DNA from: Chitinophagaceae bacterium UBA1930
GTDB lineage: Bacteria > Bacteroidota > Bacteroidia > Chitinophagales > Chitinophagaceae
NCBI GenBank assembly: GCA_002337145.1
Contig: DDFK01000003.1
Coordinates: forward strand, 62,001 to 126,000
DNA: 64,000 nucleotides
Direction of reading: 5' to 3'
Of the stretch, positions 51,201 through 60,770 are shown piece by piece. Within the stretch, counting starts at the first letter, position 1. Each line of letters opens with the position of its first letter. The position numbers and the translations under genes were made by a program. The notes beneath the pieces were generated by a model. It saw only the letters and a program-made list of their open reading frames with translations, had not been told where the DNA came from and made no database searches.

Positions 51201-51683
51201 TTACAGGCCATCTTCTTCACGCAGTTTCCTGATCTTTTCTAAGTAAATGACATCCAATTGGTCTTTGGGGCGGTTGACTGCTTTTTTGTTGGCAATGAGG
51301 TGGTTAATGTGCAGGAAAGGAATGATGATATCGTCTATTTCGGCTTTGTTAGACATTTCAAAACAAGTATCAAAGTTTTCATTTTCCAGTCCCAGCATTT
51401 CAGTCATGATATCCAGCTCAACCCCTGCGGCGTAAAAAGTTGTCCATCCTGGTACAAATTGCATGGTTTCAATAGATTCATAATCGCCATAGCCTAATTC
51501 GGAAAAAGCTTTTCTGAAATTTTGCCTGTTGGATAACGTATCCTTTAGCCAAACATCCAAATCATCTGTAATCCTGTTGTACCCATGAAGCCGTGTTGCC
51601 AAACCGCCAACCATTATATAACGCACTTCATGCTTGTTCAATACACGCCAAAAGTTAAGCAGCTCTTCGTCCTGGACATCCAT
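51201..51683 (-). CDS. MNT-type nucleotidyltransferase fold protein
   Basis: 160 residues. Polymerase-beta type nucleotidyltransferase motif: VGGLATRLHGYNRITDDLDVWL, with G26-G27 and D41/D43, and a third acidic residue D91 in VELDIMTE; so the metal site is complete. No recognised partner domain. It follows a 68-residue small protein gene by 6 bp. Such pairs can be toxin-antitoxin modules of the MNT/HEPN or AbiEii type, but here the partner is neither HEPN nor AbiEi-like. It lies upstream of the atp promoter on the same strand. Confidence 0.85.
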   Translation of the reverse strand: MDVQDEELLNFWRVLNKHEVRYIMVGGLATRLHGYNRITDDLDVWLKDTLSNRQNFRKAFSELGYGDYESIETMQFVPGWTTFYAAGVELDIMTEMLGLENENFDTCFEMSNKAEIDDIIIPFLHINHLIANKKAVNRPKDQLDVIYLEKIRKLREEDGL

Positions 51684-51689
51684 GAGCGG

Positions 51690-51896
51690 TTATTTTTTTG
51701 ATATATCGGAAGTTACTTTATTAAGCATTCCGTTTCTACGGAGCATTTTGGTAAATAGCGAAAGTTTTTCGGCATCAGAACGATGCATGTCTATTTTCAA
51801 CTTGTCGTCTTCGGAAAGTGTTCTAAATCCGTAAGGAGTTTCTGGCTCGGCAACCAGGCTATTAGGGATATTATTATGTTTTAGCTTCTTACTCAT
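51690..51896 (-). CDS. Small partner protein of the nucleotidyltransferase
   Basis: 68 residues, MSKKLKHNNIPNSLVAEPETPYGFRTLSEDDKLKIDMHRSDAEKL..., a hydrophilic helical protein with a basic C-terminus. The segment SLFTKMLRRNGMLNK resembles small proteins I recall preceding nucleotidyltransferase genes in Bacteroidota; this is from memory and unchecked. The stop is 6 bp before the nucleotidyltransferase start, so the pair is co-transcribed. Could be an antitoxin-like regulator. Confidence 0.65.
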   Translation of the reverse strand: MSKKLKHNNIPNSLVAEPETPYGFRTLSEDDKLKIDMHRSDAEKLSLFTKMLRRNGMLNKVTSDISKK

Positions 51897-51986
51897 TTAG
51901 CACAGGCAAACATTTAAGTGGTTGCTTGTGCAATTTAGCCAATCTTTTTGTAGTAAATGAAACCAGAATAACTGGCAATGGTTAAA

Positions 51987-52631
51987 TTATAGTTTTAAAA
52001 TTAACCGTAATGCCAATGGAAAATAGAAAGAAGTTGTATTGTTACGGTAATTGGGGGTTTCGCCAAAACCGGGCTCCTGTGCAACAATGGTTGAGTTGGC
52101 TGGTGTGTTTAACCTGTTTACGGTTATGTAACGCAAGCCAATGCCAGCGGTAAATTCCAATACCAGCCTGCCATTTTCCAGCAGGTCTTTTTGCTTGCCT
52201 AAGATACCTGCCACACCAAATGTGGTTGTCTTGTTTTTAAAGGCATAATCCTGAATAACCGCATGGGTAACCGTATTCGTAAAATCGGCAATATCGTCGT
52301 AGGCAATTTTCTTGAAACGGATTTCTGCAGCCACAAAATTCCTGGTGCCCCTCCATTCGTTTGTTGCAGTGGTAAATTTAAAAGTGGTGATATTCCTGAA
52401 ACCCTTTACGTTGGTATAATCCCCTTCATCCGTCCAGGTAGGTTTTGTGAGATAGGAAATTTCATTCACAATATCGAACTGTTGGTTGAATTGGTAACCG
52501 ATACCAATGCCATAGGCAGCCTGCGGTTCCAATACCGCAAACGGGTTCACGGATAGGTACACCCGTTGCTGTGCCTGTACTTTTATGCAAAAAAACGCCA
52601 TTAACAGCATTGCTGCTATTCGTGTTTTCAT
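51987..52631 (-). CDS. Exported outer-membrane beta-barrel-like protein
   Basis: 214 residues. Signal peptide MKTRIAAMLLMAFFCIKVQA, then a barrel-like sequence: RVYLSVNPFAVLEPQAAYGIGIGYQFNQQFDIVNEISYLT ... and the C-terminal strand FYFPLALRLILKL. Probably a small outer-membrane protein. Function unknown. Neighbour of an ABC exporter gene but in a separate run: the 71-bp gap has no clear terminator. Confidence 0.75.
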   Translation of the reverse strand: MKTRIAAMLLMAFFCIKVQAQQRVYLSVNPFAVLEPQAAYGIGIGYQFNQQFDIVNEISYLTKPTWTDEGDYTNVKGFRNITTFKFTTATNEWRGTRNFVAAEIRFKKIAYDDIADFTNTVTHAVIQDYAFKNKTTTFGVAGILGKQKDLLENGRLVLEFTAGIGLRYITVNRLNTPANSTIVAQEPGFGETPNYRNNTTSFYFPLALRLILKL

Positions 52632-52702
52632 TGTACGGATTTTGTAATTAGACGCGGATTTTGTGCAGAGGGATGCACCGCAACGAAGATGCTGGAAAAA
52701 AA

Positions 52703-54529
52703 TTATACAGCCAGCGGATTTTTTTTCTGTTTTTCAAACTGCATTTTATGCAGGTTGGCATAAAAGCCGTTCATAGCAAGCAGTTCATCATGCGTGCCCA
52801 TTTCCTTTATCTCGCCCTTGTCCAGCACGATTATTTTGTTGGCCTTGCGGATGGTGGAAAGCCTGTGGGCAATAACAATGGACGTTCTGCCCTTGATCAG
52901 GGTATCAATTGCCTTTTGAATCAGCAATTCGCTTTCGGTATCTATGCTGGAAGTTGCCTCGTCCAATATCAAAATAGCAGGGTTATAAAGCAATGCACGT
53001 ATAAACGAAATCAATTGCCGCTGCCCCAAACTCAGCGTACTCCCACGTTCCATTACATTGTAGTCGTATCCATTGGGCAACTGCATGATGAAGTTATCCA
53101 TATCAATCATCTTGGCCGCAGCAATTACTTCTTCCCGGGAAATGGACGGGTTGCGTAACGTGATATTGTCCATGACTGAACCGGAAAACAGGAACACATC
53201 CTGCAGCACCACACCAATATTCCTACGCAGGAAATCGGTATCGTACTGTTCAATATTGATACCGTCAATCTTTATTTCGCCCTGCTGAATATGGTACAAC
53301 CTGTTCAAGAGGCTGATGATAGATGTTTTGCCACTGCCCGTATGGCCAACCAATGCAACCGTTTCGCCAGCTTTTACATTGAATGAAATGTTTTTTAGCA
53401 CATAGTTATCATCTATATAGGCAAATGAAACTTGCTTAAACTCGATTGCACCTTTCATAACAGCAGGTTGCTGGATATTATCGGCTGTGGGTTCTTCCGT
53501 AACGTCGTCATTATCCAATACTTTAAACACCCGCTCTGCAGCAATCATTCCCATCTGGAATACATTGAACTTATCTGCAATAACACGTAACGGTCTGAAT
53601 ATCTGGTTAAGGTACAAAATGAACGCTACCAATAAACCCGGCTGCAAATGCCTGTCTGCAATCCAATACACAGCAAGCCCTGTGCTTATTGCCAGCACCA
53701 GTTCCACTACGGGAAAAAACACACTGTAAGCAAAAATGGCCTTGATATTGGCATTGCGGTGTTCCTTGTTTATTTCGTTGAACTTGTTGAATTCCCTATC
53801 CTCTGCTGCAAACGCCTGTACAATGCCCATACCTGTTATATGTTCCTGCACAAAAGCGTTTAAACTAGCCACGGCATTACGTACACGTATAAAGCTCTTG
53901 TTCACGCTTTCCTTAAAATAGTAAGTGGCCAGAATCAGCACGGGAAAAGGTATCAGTGCAATCAGGGTAAGCTGCCAATCCATCCAGAACATGGTCACCA
54001 ACGTAATCACAATGGTGAGCAGGTCCGAAATAATGGGAATCAACCCATCGCTAAAAATATCATTGATACTTTCAATATCGTTGATGGTACGGGTGGTTAA
54101 TGTGCCAATGGGTGTTTTGTCAAACTGCCTTAGGTTAAGGCCAATCACTTTATTAAAAACCGTTACCCGCAGGTCCTTCACCACGTTCTGCCCAAGCCAC
54201 GCGGTAATAAATGTGAAAGAAAAACGGATAGCTGTTTCTACCAGCAAAAACACAATCTGAAAAAGGGTCACGTACAATATGAACCTCGCAGGGGTACTAA
54301 GGTCTGTCCTGAACAAGATGTCATTCAGCCAGGCGGGCACATGCACATTCCTGCCGGCAGCCTTATCAATGGTCAAGCGTATAAGGTATGGGCGAATGGG
54401 TGCAAAAGCAGCCATTACAATTGCCAGCACCAAACTGATATAAAAAAACTTCCTGTATGGTTTTACAAAAAGAAAAACCCGGCTGAGCAGTGAAAACTGG
54501 AAAATCTTTTTTTTGGGTGCATCACTCAT
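52703..54529 (-). CDS. ABC exporter, fused permease and ATPase (MsbA type)
   Basis: 608 residues. Six-helix type I exporter domain, then ATPase with Walker A GHTGSGKTS, signature LSLGQRQ and Walker B ILILDEATSSID. MsbA-like proteins flip lipids or export drugs; substrate not known. ATG at 54529 chosen. Note the second such exporter at 57203, divergent around rel. Confidence 0.94.
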   Translation of the reverse strand: MSDAPKKKIFQFSLLSRVFLFVKPYRKFFYISLVLAIVMAAFAPIRPYLIRLTIDKAAGRNVHVPAWLNDILFRTDLSTPARFILYVTLFQIVFLLVETAIRFSFTFITAWLGQNVVKDLRVTVFNKVIGLNLRQFDKTPIGTLTTRTINDIESINDIFSDGLIPIISDLLTIVITLVTMFWMDWQLTLIALIPFPVLILATYYFKESVNKSFIRVRNAVASLNAFVQEHITGMGIVQAFAAEDREFNKFNEINKEHRNANIKAIFAYSVFFPVVELVLAISTGLAVYWIADRHLQPGLLVAFILYLNQIFRPLRVIADKFNVFQMGMIAAERVFKVLDNDDVTEEPTADNIQQPAVMKGAIEFKQVSFAYIDDNYVLKNISFNVKAGETVALVGHTGSGKTSIISLLNRLYHIQQGEIKIDGINIEQYDTDFLRRNIGVVLQDVFLFSGSVMDNITLRNPSISREEVIAAAKMIDMDNFIMQLPNGYDYNVMERGSTLSLGQRQLISFIRALLYNPAILILDEATSSIDTESELLIQKAIDTLIKGRTSIVIAHRLSTIRKANKIIVLDKGEIKEMGTHDELLAMNGFYANLHKMQFEKQKKNPLAV

Positions 54530-54622
54530 GAGCAGCAAATTTAAAGGAATTGCTTGTTGGGTTGCCTAAAACAGTTTTTGCAAAGGCAAACGGTTACTAC
54601 AGGCGGGCTTTGCCTGTAAGCT

Positions 54623-54642
54623 GATGGGTGCGACGCCACGAA
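54623..54642 (+). repeat. Interspersed repeat, copy 3 (20 bp)
   Basis: Same core as 36114-36133, in the spacer between the exporter and rel. Confidence 0.75.
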
Positions 54643-54752
54643 AGCCGGTACCTGCATAACTGCCGACCCAAAAATCACTTGGCATATTGTACTGTATTGC
54701 ATGCAACGCATCCTGTTCAAATTAGCACATCTTTTCTTATATTCGTTACCCT

Positions 54753-57014
54753 ATGGATGCAGAGCAAACAACGACAACAGAAGCCCCGATTCCCAAGTAT
54801 TCTTTAGACGCAGAACAGGAAAAGAAAGAAATATTAAGGCATTACCGTAGCCTTTTAAAAGCATTACGCCCAAAACTTAAAAAAGGCGACAAGGAAATGG
54901 TGCGTACTGCATTTGAGATGAGTGCAGATGCCCATAAAACCATGCGTAGAAAAAGCGGCGAACCTTATATACTTCATCCATTGGCCGTGGCCATGATTTG
55001 CGTGGAAGAGATTGGCCTGGGTGTGCGTAGTACCATTTGTGCACTGCTGCACGACACCGTGGAAGATACTGATATAACACTGGAGGATGTGGAACGTGAA
55101 TTTGGCAGCGAGATTGCAAAGATTGTGGATGGGCTTACCAAGATATCGAATGTAATAGATACGAACACCTCCCAACAGGCTGAGAACTTCAAGAAGATAT
55201 TATTGACGCTTACGGATGACCCCCGTGTTATATTGATTAAGCTGGCAGACAGGTTGCACAATATGCGTACGCTTGATTTCATGAAGAAGGAAAAGCAGTT
55301 GAAGATTGCCAGCGAAACCATTTGGGTATATGCACCATTGGCACACCGCATGGGGCTGTACAATATCAAGACAGAGCTGGAAGACCTTTCCATGAAGTAC
55401 ATGGAACCCGAAGGCTATAAGGAAATTGCCAAGAAGCTGGCGGAAACCAAACGTGAACGTAGCCGTTACATTAACGAGTTCATACGCCCGATTAAGGAGA
55501 AACTGGAAGCACAACATTTCAATTTTGAAATTTATGGCAGACCCAAGAGCATACACTCCATTTGGAACAAGATAAAAAAGAAAGGGGTAAGCTTTGATGA
55601 AGTATATGACCTGTTTGCGATACGTATTATTTTAAACTCCTCGCCAGAAAATGAAAAATCGGATTGCTGGAAAGTGTATTCGATGATTACGGATGAATAC
55701 AACCCCTCGCCCGAACGCCTGCGTGACTGGTTGAGCAACCCAAAAAGCAATGGCTATGAAGCCCTGCACACAACCGTTATGGGCCCCGGTGGCAAATGGG
55801 TTGAAGTGCAGATACGTACCAAACGCATGAATGAAATTGCAGAGAAGGGGCTGGCGGCACATTTTAAATACAAGGAAGGCAGTACCGATGAAGACCGTTT
55901 TGATAAATGGTTTGGGCAGATACGTGAAGTGCTTGCACAGGAAGACACGGATAGCGTGAATTTTTTGCAGGACTTCAAGACATCTTTTCTTGCAGAAGAA
56001 ATTTACGTGTACACACCCAAAGGCGAAGTGAAGATGCTGCCAACAGGAAGCACTGCATTGGACTTTGCATTTGCCATACACTCTGCCATTGGCAGTAAAT
56101 GTATCGGTGCCAAAGTGCATCATAAATTGGTACCTATATCGCATAAGCTACGCAGCGGCGACCAGATAGAAATCATTACCAGCAACAAACAGAAACCCAG
56201 CGAAGACTGGTTGAATATTGTTGTTACGGCCAAAGCAAGGAACAAAATAAAAGATGCTTTACGCGAAGAAAAAAGAACCGTTGCCGATGATGGCAAATAT
56301 GCGTTGCAACGGAAACTGGAAGGCATGGGGGCCGCATATTCGCCCGGTAATATTGATGAGGTGGTGAATTTTTATAAGCTTAACTCGCACTTGGATTTAT
56401 TTTATAAGATAGCTACAAAAGGTATTGACTTAAAAGAGCTGAAAGATTTTCACGTATTGGGCGACAGGTTGGAAATGCCTAAACCGAAAACGATTTTTAC
56501 AGAAGTAAATGTTGACCAGCACCATAACAAACCTGCCAATAAAAAAGACAGTGAGCTGATCATTTTTGGCGAAAGCAGCGATAAGATCGTGTATCAATTA
56601 GCAAAGTGCTGCAACCCCATTCCTGGCGATACGGTGTTCGGTTTTGTAAGTACAGGTAAAGGATTGATTATACATAGAACAAGCTGCCCCAATGCCGCAC
56701 AGCTACTGGCCAATTACGGGCACCGTGTAGTGAAAACCAAATGGGCAAAGAATAAGGAAATCTCTTTCTTAACTGGTTTAAAAATTATAGGTCTTGACGA
56801 TGTGGGCGTTATCCATAAAATAACCAATATCATTAGTGGCGATCTGAAAATAAACATTGCAGGTTTAACCATTGAAAGTGGCGAAGGTATTTTTGAAGGC
56901 ACCATCAAGGTTTTTGTACACGATAAAGAAGAGCTGGAAGAATTGGTTGACAGGTTGAAACAATTAAATGGTATACAAAGTGTGGACAGGTTTGATACGG
57001 AAGAGATTGTTTAA
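54753..57014 (+). CDS. Bifunctional (p)ppGpp synthetase/hydrolase Rel/SpoT
   Basis: 753 residues. HD hydrolase domain: H75 (YILHPLAVAM), H100-D101 (CALLHDTVED) and later RLHNMRTLD; synthetase domain with the RelA/SpoT region NGYEALHTTVMGPGGKWVEVQIRTKRMNEIAEKGLAAHFKYKE; then TGS (VYTPKGEVKMLPTGSTALDFAFAIHS) and a C-terminal ACT domain (ISFLTGLKIIGLDDVGVIHKITNII). It both makes and breaks (p)ppGpp, the stringent-response signal. The single Rel of this type is the norm in Bacteroidota. Terminator shared with the convergent ABC exporter follows. Confidence 0.95.
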   Translation: MDAEQTTTTEAPIPKYSLDAEQEKKEILRHYRSLLKALRPKLKKGDKEMVRTAFEMSADAHKTMRRKSGEPYILHPLAVAMICVEEIGLGVRSTICALLHDTVEDTDITLEDVEREFGSEIAKIVDGLTKISNVIDTNTSQQAENFKKILLTLTDDPRVILIKLADRLHNMRTLDFMKKEKQLKIASETIWVYAPLAHRMGLYNIKTELEDLSMKYMEPEGYKEIAKKLAETKRERSRYINEFIRPIKEKLEAQHFNFEIYGRPKSIHSIWNKIKKKGVSFDEVYDLFAIRIILNSSPENEKSDCWKVYSMITDEYNPSPERLRDWLSNPKSNGYEALHTTVMGPGGKWVEVQIRTKRMNEIAEKGLAAHFKYKEGSTDEDRFDKWFGQIREVLAQEDTDSVNFLQDFKTSFLAEEIYVYTPKGEVKMLPTGSTALDFAFAIHSAIGSKCIGAKVHHKLVPISHKLRSGDQIEIITSNKQKPSEDWLNIVVTAKARNKIKDALREEKRTVADDGKYALQRKLEGMGAAYSPGNIDEVVNFYKLNSHLDLFYKIATKGIDLKELKDFHVLGDRLEMPKPKTIFTEVNVDQHHNKPANKKDSELIIFGESSDKIVYQLAKCCNPIPGDTVFGFVSTGKGLIIHRTSCPNAAQLLANYGHRVVKTKWAKNKEISFLTGLKIIGLDDVGVIHKITNIISGDLKINIAGLTIESGEGIFEGTIKVFVHDKEELEELVDRLKQLNGIQSVDRFDTEEIV

Positions 57015-57032
57015 TGTTTGCTTCTCTGGTTG

Positions 57033-57095
57033 ATTTATTGGCACACGGATAAAACAGGCTGAACGGATGTTCACTGATTTTTCTGCTTCGCAGAT
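57033..57095 (+). repeat. 64-bp interspersed repeat, copy 2
   Basis: Starts ATTTATTGGCACACGGATAA, ends TTCTGCTTCGCAGA hairpin. It lies in the 3' region after rel. Confidence 0.7.
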
Positions 57096-57134
57096 TTGAT
57101 TTGCATTCTAATAAACTTTTATCGAAATGGCCTT

Positions 57135-57178
57135 ATAAAAAGTAAAGCTGCCTTTTGCAAGGCAGCTTTACTTTTTAT
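57135..57178. terminator. Bidirectional terminator between rel and the ABC exporter
   Basis: Perfect 20-bp stem (57135-57154 with 57159-57178), tetraloop TTGC, A-rich one side and T-rich the other, symmetric for both convergent genes. Confidence 0.95.
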
Positions 57179-57202
57179 ACTTTATATACTAACCACTTTC
57201 TA

Positions 57203-59020
57203 CTATTTCACTTCTTGCATATCTACCAATCTCCTATAAATACCATGTGCCTGCAATAGCTGTTCATGTGTGCCACGCTCTGCAATTTCTCCTTTCTGCA
57301 ATACAATAATCTCATCTGCATGGCGTATGGTGGAGAGCCTGTGTGCAATAACAATACTGGTTCTGTTCTGCATCATGTTGTTAATGGCATCCTGTACCAA
57401 ACGTTCACTTTCTGTATCTAATGAAGAAGTCGCTTCATCCAATATCAAAATTGGCGGATTTTTCAAAACGGCCCTTGCAATGGTTAAACGTTGGCGTTCG
57501 CCACCACTTAACTTGCTTCCCCTATCACCAATATTGGTATCAAAACCTTCGTCTTTATTGGTGATGAAATTTAAGGCATTGGCCACTTTAGCAGCATCTT
57601 CTACCTGTGCCCTTGTTGCATCTGGTTTACCTAAGGAAATGTTATTGGCAATGGTATCATTAAACAGGATGGGCTCTTGTGTCACGATGCTTATTTGGCT
57701 GCGCAAACTGTTCAATGTATAGTCTTTAATACTCACACCGTCAATCAATATCTCACCACTGGTAGCGTCATGAAACCTAGGCACCAAATCGGCCAGGGTA
57801 CTTTTTCCGGCACCGCTGCTGCCAACCAATGCAATGGTTTTTCCTTTCTCTATTTTGAGGTTGATGTTTTTAAGAACGGTTACATCATCGTATCCAAAAC
57901 TTACATTCCTGAATTCTATGCTAGACTGGAAAGAGTCCATCTTGATACCATTGGGATTGTCAACCACGCTAACTGGTGCCTGCAGCACTTCTTCAATTCT
58001 TGCAATGGCCGCACTGCCTTTTTGCATATTGTAAAAAGAGGTAGACAATGATTTTGCAGGGTTGATGATTTGGGTAAACAAACCGATATACAATATAAAA
58101 GATTCAGCTTCCAGTCCATTACCGCCAAGCACCAACTTACCACCAAACCAAAGGATGCCCGCCAACACAACCACACCCAGGAATTCGCTTAACGGCGATG
58201 CAAGGTCCCTTCTTATCTGCATCTTGTTCCTGATACGGAAAAGATCATTGTTGGATGCGATGAAACTGTTCTGTAATAATCTCTCGGCATTGAACGCTTT
58301 GATTACCCGTAAGCCACCCAATGTCTCGTCCAGAATGGAAAGCCCTTCGCCCTGTTTTTCTGCGGCAGCACTTGACTGTTTCTTCAGGGTCCTACTGATC
58401 CTGCCAATAATAAAACCGGTAATCGGAAGAAAGATAAACAGGAAGAGCGACAGCTTGGGACTGAGGTATATCAGTCCACCCAGAATAATGATCACATTCA
58501 AGGGGTCTTTGATAAAACCTTCCAATGTGCCAACAACTGAAAGTTCTATTTCGTTGATGTCATTGGTCATACGGCTCATCATATCGCCTTTCCGTTTTTC
58601 GGTAAAATAGCCAATGGGCAATACAAGCAGTTTGTTATACAGATCTATCCGCAACCTGGATATTACGGACATCTTAATGGGCGACAGTACGTAAAATGAA
58701 AAATAGTAAAACAGGTTTTTGAGGAAGGTAGATACAATAACAGCAATACAGATAAATGCCAATGCCATGATATAACCATTGCTGCCGTTGGATTGTATAT
58801 ATGTACCTAATTGATAGTTGATATACTGTACAAGGTTGAATGAACCTGTTGGTGCTGCCAATGCCATTTTCTCTTTTGAGAAAATCAGTTTCAGAAAAAA
58901 AGGCAATGTACCAATGGATACCAATGAGAAAATGATGGAAAGAATGGAAAACAGGAAATAGAGGGCTATATTTCTTTTGTGTTCTTTTAGGTATTTAAAC
59001 AGCCGGGCGTATTTCTTCAT
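57203..59020 (-). CDS. ABC exporter, fused permease and ATPase (MsbA type)
   Basis: 605 residues. Exporter membrane domain of six helices and ATPase with Walker A GSSGAGKST, signature LSGGERQ and Walker B ILILDEATSSLD. ATG at 59020 (MKKYARLFKYLKEHKRN) chosen over the extension to 59071. Lipid A or lipid flippase is the usual guess for such a protein in Gram-negatives; the substrate is inferred only. Confidence 0.94.
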   Translation of the reverse strand: MKKYARLFKYLKEHKRNIALYFLFSILSIIFSLVSIGTLPFFLKLIFSKEKMALAAPTGSFNLVQYINYQLGTYIQSNGSNGYIMALAFICIAVIVSTFLKNLFYYFSFYVLSPIKMSVISRLRIDLYNKLLVLPIGYFTEKRKGDMMSRMTNDINEIELSVVGTLEGFIKDPLNVIIILGGLIYLSPKLSLFLFIFLPITGFIIGRISRTLKKQSSAAAEKQGEGLSILDETLGGLRVIKAFNAERLLQNSFIASNNDLFRIRNKMQIRRDLASPLSEFLGVVVLAGILWFGGKLVLGGNGLEAESFILYIGLFTQIINPAKSLSTSFYNMQKGSAAIARIEEVLQAPVSVVDNPNGIKMDSFQSSIEFRNVSFGYDDVTVLKNINLKIEKGKTIALVGSSGAGKSTLADLVPRFHDATSGEILIDGVSIKDYTLNSLRSQISIVTQEPILFNDTIANNISLGKPDATRAQVEDAAKVANALNFITNKDEGFDTNIGDRGSKLSGGERQRLTIARAVLKNPPILILDEATSSLDTESERLVQDAINNMMQNRTSIVIAHRLSTIRHADEIIVLQKGEIAERGTHEQLLQAHGIYRRLVDMQEVK

Positions 59021-59077
59021 CTTTTGATTATTAAGTAACAATACAACAAAATACACGCTTGCTTGCCGCAATCATGC

Positions 59078-59085
59078 TAATTTTG
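59078..59085 (+). promoter_or_regulatory. Probable -7 element of rbfA
   Basis: TAATTTTG, a perfect TAnnTTTG, 19 bp upstream of the ATG at 59105. Confidence 0.45.
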
Positions 59086-59104
59086 TCCAACAAAAGTAAC
59101 AGAT

Positions 59105-59476
59105 ATGGAGGAAGGAAAACGTCAAAAACAAGTAGCAGCGGTATTACAGGATGAATTTAACGATATAATGAGAAGGCTTGGCCTTAGTATGATAGATGGA
59201 GGAATGGTATCCATCTCTTCCGTTAAAGTAACACCTGATTTATTGGAAGCAAGAATTTACCTGAGCTTTTTTCAGGTAAACGACACTGCTGCTGCCATGA
59301 AACTGATTGACAGCAAATCGTGGGAAATAAAGAAAGAACTGGCCGACAGGGTGAAGCACCAGCTACGCCGCATACCCGTATTGCAATTTTACTTGGATGA
59401 CACATTGGACCATGTATTTAAAATGGAAGAGCTGTTCAAGAAAATTGAGGAAGAGAAAAAAGACAGTAAGAAGTAA
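59105..59476 (+). CDS. rbfA: Ribosome-binding factor A
   Basis: 123 residues. Full-length RbfA: KH-type fold, DEFNDIMRRLGLSMIDGGMVSISSVKVTPDLLEARIYLSFF and the C-terminal RIPVLQFYLDDTLDHVFKMEELF. Helps mature the 30S subunit and is needed for growth in the cold in other bacteria. First of a run with the LolC/E-like gene after 53 bp. Confidence 0.95.
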   Translation: MEEGKRQKQVAAVLQDEFNDIMRRLGLSMIDGGMVSISSVKVTPDLLEARIYLSFFQVNDTAAAMKLIDSKSWEIKKELADRVKHQLRRIPVLQFYLDDTLDHVFKMEELFKKIEEEKKDSKK

Positions 59477-59529
59477 TTAAGCAATAGCCAAAGCATACCG
59501 ACAACAGTAACCCAATAACATATTGACCA

Positions 59530-60747
59530 TTGAACCTTCTCTTTGCCTGGCGGTATTTCAAATCGAAAAAAACAACCAATGCGGTAAACATTATTGCATG
59601 GATAAGCGTGGTTGCCATTGCGGTTGGTGCCGGGGCGTTGATTGTTGTACTAAGCGTGTTCAATGGCTTTGAAGACTTGGTGAAGGGCCTGTATGGCGAT
59701 TTCTATGCAGACATACGCATTGCTGCCACCAAAGGAAAAACCATTGAACTGAACACGGCCCAATTGGCTGCCATAAAAAAAACGAAAGGGGTTTGGCAGG
59801 CAAGTCTTATTGCCGAAGAAAAGGCAATACTGAAGAATGAGGATTATCAAAGCATTGTTTTTATTAAAGGGGTTGATGAGAATTATACTTCCGTAAACAA
59901 TATTGCCAAGCATATTATACGTGGCGAGTTTGATGCCGGCAAGGCAGATGTGCCCAAACTGATTATTGGTGCAGGTATCGAAAATGCCACGGGCATCAAC
60001 CCATCCATGCCTAGCTATCCTGCCACCATTTACCTGCCCAATAAAAAGGCAGAGAACCTGAACTCTATCAACGAAGCCTTCAACTCGTACAACCTGAATG
60101 CATCAGGTACTTTTTTGGTGCAGCAGGACTTTGACAATAAATACGTTTTCAGCAACCTGGCTTTTGTTAAGTTCATGCTGGACATGAAGCCCGACGAATA
60201 TTCCTCACTTGAACTGAAAACAGACAGCACACAGACAGACAAGATTGCCCAGCAGTTACAGACATTGCTAGGCAATAATTACAAAGTGGAAACACGCTAC
60301 CAACAGAACCAGGGCCTATACACGGTAATGAAAATGGAGAAGTGGATTATTTACGGCATACTTTCCCTGATACTGGTAGTGGCAGCTTTTAACATGATTG
60401 GTGCATTGACCATGCTGGTGCTGGAAAAACAAAAAGATATTGCCGTGCTGAAAGCAATGGGTGCAAGCAATTTCACCATCCGCAATATTTTTTTGAACGA
60501 AGGTTTCTTATTGGCATTTATTGGCGGCAGCATTGGCATACTGCTGGCCAGTTTAATTTGCTGGCTACAACTGAAATTCCATTTGATAAAGCTACAAGGC
60601 GGCAGTTTTATTATTGATTATTATCCTGTACAGATGCGTGTATCTGATTTTGCGTTGGTAACAGGCACCATCCTTTTTGTTGCCCTGTTGGCCTCGTGGA
60701 TACCTGCACGTAAAGCCAGCTTGCAGGAGTTTACGTTAAAGAGCTAA
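59530..60747 (+). CDS. LolC/LolE-like ABC transporter permease (TTG start)
   Basis: 405 residues. FtsX/MacB-type permease: N-terminal membrane helix (about 20-45), large periplasmic MacB-like domain, three C-terminal helices (MEKWIIYGILSLILVVAAFNMIGALTMLVLEK ... FLLAFIGGSIGILLASLICWL ... FALVTGTILFVALLASWIPA). Similar to LolC/E, which releases outer-membrane lipoproteins from the inner membrane. TTG start: an in-frame stop lies two codons upstream and no ATG occurs before about residue 213, so the TTG must be used. The ATPase partner is not adjacent. Confidence 0.9.
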   Translation: MNLLFAWRYFKSKKTTNAVNIIAWISVVAIAVGAGALIVVLSVFNGFEDLVKGLYGDFYADIRIAATKGKTIELNTAQLAAIKKTKGVWQASLIAEEKAILKNEDYQSIVFIKGVDENYTSVNNIAKHIIRGEFDAGKADVPKLIIGAGIENATGINPSMPSYPATIYLPNKKAENLNSINEAFNSYNLNASGTFLVQQDFDNKYVFSNLAFVKFMLDMKPDEYSSLELKTDSTQTDKIAQQLQTLLGNNYKVETRYQQNQGLYTVMKMEKWIIYGILSLILVVAAFNMIGALTMLVLEKQKDIAVLKAMGASNFTIRNIFLNEGFLLAFIGGSIGILLASLICWLQLKFHLIKLQGGSFIIDYYPVQMRVSDFALVTGTILFVALLASWIPARKASLQEFTLKS

Positions 60748-60770
60748 CATTATTTGTAATAAGTTGTGGC

